This document shows, one piece after another, positions 60,031 through 64,000 of a stretch of 64,000 nucleotides of DNA. This stretch comes from Poriferisodalis sp965214215 (GTDB taxonomy: Bacteria; Actinomycetota; Acidimicrobiia; Acidimicrobiales; Poriferisodalaceae): positions 1 through 64,000 of the forward strand of contig NZ_CBDCBD010000003.1 in assembly GCF_965214215.1 (NCBI RefSeq), read 5' to 3'. The position numbers were made by a program, and so were the translations under genes. The number at the start of each line of letters is the position of its first letter. Positions within the stretch are counted from its first letter, which is position 1. The notes beneath the pieces are model-generated. The model saw nothing but the letters and a program-made list of their open reading frames with translations, had not been told where the DNA came from and made no database searches.

Positions 60031-60777
60031 CTACAAGCCTGCGGGGGCTGGGGCGTCCGGCTGGATGCCCGCGAGAATCGGCAGGTCGTGGTCGAACTGC
60101 GTCTGGCGCGTGGGGTGCGGGTACTGCGCATAGCCGTATCCGTTCGGCGCATAGGCGAACACCCGGGCATCGTGGGCGATGTCGTAGTCGACATCGCCGT
60201 GATCCATGTCGCCCATGTCTGTGTCGCCCATGTCGCCGCCATCTGATGCCATCTGATGCGTCTCGGTCGTGGTGGTCTCGAAGATCTTGATCGAGGCCAG
60301 TGCTCCGAGCGCGTTCTGCAGATCGGTCAACTGCTGTTCGCTGCCGGGAATAAGCCCGACAAAGTCGTCGCTGAACTGATCGAGGTAGGCGCGCAGCACC
60401 TCAGGCGTGTCGCGGTCTGGGTCGACCGTCACCGCCAGCACCGCCACATTCGCCGGCGCACCTGGGCGGTTGAGCACGCTCGCGAGCTGAGCGAGTTGCA
60501 CGCCGCAGATGTCGGGGCAGTTGGTGAACATCTGGTAGACGAGGCGGACCTGCCCCTGTGTGTCGGCTGCCAAGTGGAAGTCGTTGCCGTCGGTGTCGCT
60601 GAACACCATGTCGGGCACCTGTTTCAACTGCGATTCGGGAACTGCCAATCCGTCATATCGAGACTCGGCCTCGCCGTTGCTGTCGCACGCAGCTACCACA
60701 AGCATGGCAGCCACGCCAAGAGCGGCAACCCGACGAAAGAAGGGAGAGCACGCCGTCAAGATCCGGGCAACGGCCAC
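60031..60777 (-). CDS. SCO1/SenC-family copper chaperone lipoprotein with Met/His/Asp insert
   Basis: About 248 residues from a tentative GTG 60777. The signal and lipobox are LVVAAC (Cys31). A thioredoxin-fold SCO domain carries the copper motif FTNCPDICG with Cys87 and Cys91, then VAVLAVTVDPDRDTPEVLRA and DFVGLIPGS. Most SCO proteins bind copper with a third ligand His near the C-terminus. Here the C-terminal part has an insert, ETTTTETHQMASDGGDMGDT, continuing DMGDMDHGD and VDYDIAHDARVFAYAPNGYG. This Met/His/Asp-rich loop may offer extra copper ligands. It delivers copper to subunit II of cytochrome oxidase with CtaG. Start uncertain because the frame runs into tRNA-Ala. Confidence 0.85.
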   Translation of the reverse strand: MAVARILTACSPFFRRVAALGVAAMLVVAACDSNGEAESRYDGLAVPESQLKQVPDMVFSDTDGNDFHLAADTQGQVRLVYQMFTNCPDICGVQLAQLASVLNRPGAPANVAVLAVTVDPDRDTPEVLRAYLDQFSDDFVGLIPGSEQQLTDLQNALGALASIKIFETTTTETHQMASDGGDMGDTDMGDMDHGDVDYDIAHDARVFAYAPNGYGYAQYPHPTRQTQFDHDLPILAGIQPDAPAPAGL

Positions 60778-60794
60778 ACACAGCCTCCTCAGCG

Positions 60795-60867
60795 TGGAGG
60801 TGAGGGGAATCGAACCCCTGGCCTCTTCGATGCGACCGAAGCGCTCTACCAACTGAGCTACACCCCC
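60795..60867 (-). tRNA. tRNA-Ala (anticodon CGC)
   Basis: The minus strand from 60867 folds with acceptor GGGGGTG/CACCTCC, which contains the G3-U70 wobble pair identifying tRNA-Ala. The D-arm is GCTC-AGTTGGTA-GAGC. The anticodon stem CTTCG/CGAAG carries loop GTCGCAT with anticodon CGC, and the T-arm is AGGGG-TTCGATT-CCCCT. Discriminator A at 60795; CCA is not encoded. It ends 17 bases before the chosen SCO start. Confidence 0.95.
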
Positions 60868-60905
60868 GAATCGGGCGGCCGTCGAATATACCTCCGGCGT
60901 TGTTC

Positions 60906-61412
60906 CTATTGGTTTGCCGTACGGCGAATCATCTTCACTGTCGAGGCATTGTCGGGATCCCGCAGCGGCAGATAGTGCACCTCAGCGGTGGGCGCTACAC
61001 GGCGTCGGTGAACCACGAGGGCCACGAACGCCGTGGTAGCAGCGAGCATCAGGGCAAACGCTGCCGCTGCCCACACCGAGCCCGTGGCGAGTGTGCCAGC
61101 GAGCGTCACCAAGGTGCACAGCCCCAACAGTGTGCCGATATCGCGTCGTCGGATCGCCGCCTGCTTGGGCGTGGCAGGCATCGACGTGGTCGGGCTCGTC
61201 CATCGCCGCTGCGGCGCGCCGAACTGCCTGCGCGCGCGCGCTTGGGAAATCTGCGCCGCGGCCGGAGCGGATCGGCCGAGCGAGTCGAGTTGCTGACGGA
61301 ACTGGTCGACTGATGATGTGGCCGCGCGACGAGGTCGAACGAGGCGCGCAACATCGGGGGCCAAGACCACAATCCAAGCGATGGCCAACAACACCAAGAC
61401 CAGTTGTGTCAT
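60906..61412 (-). CDS. SepX/GlpR-like membrane protein
   Basis: A 168-residue protein. An N-terminal helix (VLVLLAIAWIVVLAPDVARL) is followed by a basic stretch and the helix SSVDQFRQQLDSLGR. A basic hydrophilic region (40-90) precedes two closely spaced helices (GTLLGLCTLVTLAGTLATGS and AAFALMLAATTAFVALVV), and the protein ends in a hydrophilic tail. An N-terminal helix with W.V.L.P..LRR, then S.D.F...L..L, then a central double-helix hairpin is the pattern of SepX/GlpR proteins, membrane receptors of the gephyrin-like Glp in actinobacteria. A MoeA/Glp gene is 1.8 kb away on the same strand. Family assignment is by pattern. Confidence 0.6.
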   Translation of the reverse strand: MTQLVLVLLAIAWIVVLAPDVARLVRPRRAATSSVDQFRQQLDSLGRSAPAAAQISQARARRQFGAPQRRWTSPTTSMPATPKQAAIRRRDIGTLLGLCTLVTLAGTLATGSVWAAAAFALMLAATTAFVALVVHRRRVAPTAEVHYLPLRDPDNASTVKMIRRTANQ

Positions 61413-61500
61413 GCATCACCTGCCTCGCTAGCGGGCCTGCCCACACAGGGTGCCACTTCATCCCGCACGAACCCCGCATATCCCTTGCGTGTGCGTCGCC

Positions 61501-61514
61501 GAAGATTAATCTTC
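61501..61514. promoter_or_regulatory. perfect AT-rich palindrome upstream of the SepX/GlpR-like gene
   Basis: GAAGATTAATCTTC is a perfect 14-bp palindrome in otherwise GC-rich DNA, 89 bases before the ATG at 61412 and 65 bases after the moaC stop. It may be an operator or part of a promoter. No factor is identified. Confidence 0.4.
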
Positions 61515-61578
61515 CCGAACCGACCGAGCCATCGCGCGTCTGTTCAGAGCTTCCTGTCGTTCCCGCGAGAGAACGCGA

Positions 61579-62070
61579 TCAATCTTGGCCAGCGTCTGTC
61601 CGACGGTACGTGCCCGACTTACCGCCCGTCTTCTCCCACAGGGTCAGGTCGCCGATGACCATGGAACGGTCGGCTGACTTGCACATGTCGTAAATGGTGA
61701 GCGCGGCGACCGAACACGCCGTCATCGCTTCCATCTCGACGCCGGTGCGATCCACCGTCTCCACTTGGGCCTCGATCTCGATCCAGGTATCGGCGATCTC
61801 GAAGTTCACGTAGACAGCGCCGACCAGCAAAGGGTGGCAGAGCGGGATGAGATCGGGGGTGCGCTTGGCAGCCTGGATGCCCGCCACGCGGGCGACCGCG
61901 ATGACGTCCCCCTTGGCGATCGCACCGCGAGCAACCAGCGACGCCGTCTCGTTCGCCATGTGCACTCGGCAGCGAGCGATCGCCCGCCGGTGGGACGCCT
62001 CCTTCGGAGTGACGTCGACCATGCGCGCCCGGCCGAGCGGATCCAAGTGGGTGAACGGTGACTCGGTCAT
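61579..62070 (-). CDS. moaC: cyclic pyranopterin monophosphate synthase
   Basis: A 163-residue MoaC, second enzyme of molybdopterin synthesis. It shows MVDVTPKEASHRRAIARC, GDVIAVARVAGIQAAKRTPD, LIPLCHPLLVGAVYV and GVEMEAMTACSVAALTIYDM, with CKSADRSMVIGDLTLWEKTG and the conserved KSG at the end. It is downstream of moaA by 36 bases. Confidence 0.96.
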   Translation of the reverse strand: MTESPFTHLDPLGRARMVDVTPKEASHRRAIARCRVHMANETASLVARGAIAKGDVIAVARVAGIQAAKRTPDLIPLCHPLLVGAVYVNFEIADTWIEIEAQVETVDRTGVEMEAMTACSVAALTIYDMCKSADRSMVIGDLTLWEKTGGKSGTYRRTDAGQD

Positions 62071-62106
62071 GCTTCAGCCACCTCTGTGTCTGATGGATCG
62101 GCGGCC

Positions 62107-63135
62107 TCAGCCACCGATCTGACTCATTGTCCGTTTGGGCTTAATGAAGTTGACTTGGCCGATCGAGTGGCCGGCCCACTTGGTGCCCACTGCATCGCGG
62201 ACGGCGGTTGCCAGCCGATCATCGAGTTCGGCACCCGTCGCACCGCTACGCAGGATCGATCGCATGTCGAACTCGTCGAGCGCGAACAGACACGTGCGGA
62301 ACTGGCCTTCGGCGGTGAGCCGCACCCGGTCGCAATTGCCGCAGAACGGCTTGGTGACACTGGCGATGACGCCAACGTGACCGCCCCCGTCCAGGTATCG
62401 GTAGCGCTCGGCAGGTTCGTTGGCACGTACGACGGCCTCCGTCGGATACTCAGCAGAGATGGCCGCCAGGATCTCGTCGGCCGGCACAACCACGTCTGCG
62501 TTCCACACGTCGCCTGCTTCGAGCGGCATGAACTCGATGAAGCGGACCTCGACGCCTCGCTCACGGCCGTAGCGCGCGAAGTCCACCACTTCGTCGTCGT
62601 TGATCCCGCGCATCATGACCGTGTTGATCTTGACCGGGGCAAGCCCGGCGTCGATGGCTGCGTCGATGCCGTCGAGAACCCGGTCGAGCTCGTCGCGGCG
62701 GGTCAGCTCCAAGAATCTGTCGCGCTGTAGCGAATCGAGGCTGATGTTGATGCGCGACAGCCCGGCCGAGGCCAGCGGCTTGGCGTGCAAGCGCAGCGTG
62801 GCGCCGTTGGTGGTCAGCGCAACATCGACGCCAAGACCCGCCAGTCGTTCCACGAGGCGCGGCAGGTGCGCTCGCACCAGGGGTTCGCCGCCTGTCAGCC
62901 GAATGCTCTCGAAGCCGAAGCGTTCCACGCACACCTCGGCGAAGCGTTCGATCTCCTCAAAGCTCAGAATCTCTGAACGCGGCAGCCACGTCATGCCCTC
63001 GGCCGGCATGCAGTACTGGCAGCGGAAGTTGCAGCGATCGGTGACCGAGATGCGCAAGTCGCCGACATGTCGGCCGAATGGATCGACGAGGTCTTCCGCC
63101 CGGGCCGGGGCAACGACACCTGCTGCACCATTCAT
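62107..63135 (-). CDS. moaA: GTP 3',8-cyclase
   Basis: A 342-residue radical SAM enzyme that makes the first molybdopterin precursor. The N-terminal cluster is RCNFRCQYCMPAEGM (Cys35, 39, 42), followed by RLTGGEPLVRAHLPRLVERL. The C-terminal cluster includes CGNCDRVRLTAEGQFRTCLF. The protein ends in GG, as required for activity. The ATG at 63135 is chosen; the longer frame overlaps moeA. It lies 52 bases downstream of the moeA stop. Confidence 0.96.
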   Translation of the reverse strand: MNGAAGVVAPARAEDLVDPFGRHVGDLRISVTDRCNFRCQYCMPAEGMTWLPRSEILSFEEIERFAEVCVERFGFESIRLTGGEPLVRAHLPRLVERLAGLGVDVALTTNGATLRLHAKPLASAGLSRINISLDSLQRDRFLELTRRDELDRVLDGIDAAIDAGLAPVKINTVMMRGINDDEVVDFARYGRERGVEVRFIEFMPLEAGDVWNADVVVPADEILAAISAEYPTEAVVRANEPAERYRYLDGGGHVGVIASVTKPFCGNCDRVRLTAEGQFRTCLFALDEFDMRSILRSGATGAELDDRLATAVRDAVGTKWAGHSIGQVNFIKPKRTMSQIGG

Positions 63136-63187
63136 TGGCCAGAGCGTACCGACCACTGATCGATCTCTCCGAAGCGGCGAACGATGT

Positions 63188-64000
63188 TCAGTCCAGCAAG
63201 AGCACGTCGACCGATTCGCCGGCACGCACACCGTCGCTGTCGGGCACGACCGCCAGCGCGTTGGCGTTCGCCATGGCCCACAGCATGTGCGAGCCCTGCC
63301 CCCCGGCGGAGCGAACCTCGATGCCACCGTTCTTGGGTGTCGCAAGCACCCGCATGAAGTGCGTCTTGCCGTCGACGCGTCGCGGAAGATCTTCCGCGGC
63401 GGTGGCCCCGACCGTCGCTCGGATCGGATCCGGATGGCCCATCATCGAGCGCAGACCCGGCCGCGCGAAAAGCTCGAAGGACACCATCGACGAGACCGGA
63501 TTGCCCGGCAGGCCGAACACCGGCACATCGCCCACGGTGCCGAACGCCAGCGGCTTGGCAGGCTTGATCGCCACTTGCATCCAGCGCATATCGCCGATGC
63601 GGTTGAGCACGGCCTTCACGTAATCGAAGTCGCCCATGCTGACGCCGCCGGAGGTGACGATGGCATCGCACGTGTCGACGCCGGTGAGGATGGCGGCCTC
63701 TATTGCATCGGGATCGTCTCGGACGAGTCCCAAATCGACGCAGTCCACATCGGCCCGATGTGCCAACGCCAGCAGCGTTCGGCGGTTCGAATCCCGGATC
63801 TGACCAGGCTGCAACGGGCTGCCGTCGTCAACGAGCTCGTCGCCCGTGGACAACACGCCGACCCGCGGCCGCCCGAACACTTCCACCTCGGTCATCCCGA
63901 GGCTGCACAGCACCCCGAGATGTCCAGCGGTGAGCTCGGTGCCGACGCCGAAGACGTGGGCACCGGCTTGCAGGTCGTCGCCCGCATGCCTCACGTGATT
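63188..64000 (-). CDS. MoeA/Glp (gephyrin-like) protein, 5' end outside the window
   Basis: The C-terminal 270 or so residues of a MoeA-type protein. The first residues visible, VRHAGDDLQAGAHVFGVGTE, belong to the middle of domain II. The molybdopterin-binding domain follows (VGVLSTGDELVDDGSPL, GQIRDSNRRTLLALAH, IVTSGGVSMGDFDYVKAVL, KPLAFGTVGDVPVFGLPGNP) and the C-terminal domain closes with LAVVPDSDGVRAGESVDVLL. MoeA inserts molybdenum into molybdopterin. In actinobacteria a paralogue, Glp, works in cell division with a membrane receptor. The nearby SepX/GlpR-like gene makes Glp a real possibility. Confidence 0.93.
   Translation of the reverse strand, partial: NHVRHAGDDLQAGAHVFGVGTELTAGHLGVLCSLGMTEVEVFGRPRVGVLSTGDELVDDGSPLQPGQIRDSNRRTLLALAHRADVDCVDLGLVRDDPDAIEAAILTGVDTCDAIVTSGGVSMGDFDYVKAVLNRIGDMRWMQVAIKPAKPLAFGTVGDVPVFGLPGNPVSSMVSFELFARPGLRSMMGHPDPIRATVGATAAEDLPRRVDGKTHFMRVLATPKNGGIEVRSAGGQGSHMLWAMANANALAVVPDSDGVRAGESVDVLLLD

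Overview
The window is GC-rich, densely coded bacterial chromosome from an actinomycete, most likely of the Acidimicrobiia type. The evidence for this is the pair of actinobacterial ribosomal microproteins bS22 (34440-34535) and bL37 (47601-47687), the actinobacterial order metG-tatD-rsmA-ispE ... glmU-prs-rplY-pth-mfd-mazG-surA-like-eno-ftsB, frequent GTG starts with ATGA/GTGA overlaps, and a MoeA/Glp gene next to a SepX/GlpR-like membrane protein. The genus cannot be read from the sequence.

Region by region. 1-5327 (minus strand): accessory genes of a molybdenum hydroxylase (CoxD-type MoxR ATPase, CoxE-type VWA protein, an XdhC/CoxI protein split into two overlapping ORFs, a MocA-like nucleotidyltransferase, the start of a CoxG-like protein) with an acyl-CoA dehydrogenase among them. 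5445-17056: an alpha-galactoside/galactose locus: GH4 glycosidase, two permeases, sugar-binding lipoprotein, UnbV/ASPIC FG-GAP lipoprotein, small membrane protein and ABC ATPase on the minus strand; divergent LacI regulator and galactokinase on the plus strand; convergent galE. Three 12-bp-phased operator-like sites lie between the two arms. No galT is present. 17081-23681: aldo/keto reductase, desaturase, an atypical SDR, an AAA ATPase with what looks like a diverged SDR 3' end behind it, then coxM and coxS with a divergent TetR gene but no coxL.

23698-43034: the housekeeping block, interrupted twice by accessory genes: an AbiE-type toxin/antitoxin pair beside bS22 and tRNA-Gln (34160-36383), and a nucleotidyltransferase, a repetitive membrane coiled-coil protein and a PIN-domain remnant between metG and rsmI (40673-42149). 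GlmU has only its uridylyltransferase half.

43162-44709: an exported protein with a homologous domain at each end, whose start region contains a run of 12 C. The well-placed ATG is out of frame at this length, so the gene looks phase-variable. 44775-53183: DUF192, YchF, CoA transferase, bL37, polysaccharide deacetylase lipoprotein and a cell-surface O-acylation module (MBOAT plus two SGNH/DUF459 proteins). 53211-53450 carries a 112-bp tandem repeat, part of which recurs inside the mazG reading frame. 53473-64000: phosphohexomutase, PfkB kinase, aminopeptidase N, CtaG and SCO (cytochrome oxidase assembly), tRNA-Ala, the SepX/GlpR-like protein and moaC-moaA-moeA (molybdopterin synthesis, fitting the molybdenum hydroxylase genes at the left).

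No gap between features exceeds 300 bases. The longest are 13688-13924 (operators), 20120-20362 (short repeats), 40970-41238 (possible frameshifted start of a nucleotidyltransferase), 53184-53472 (tandem repeat) and 34235-34439 (nothing recognised).
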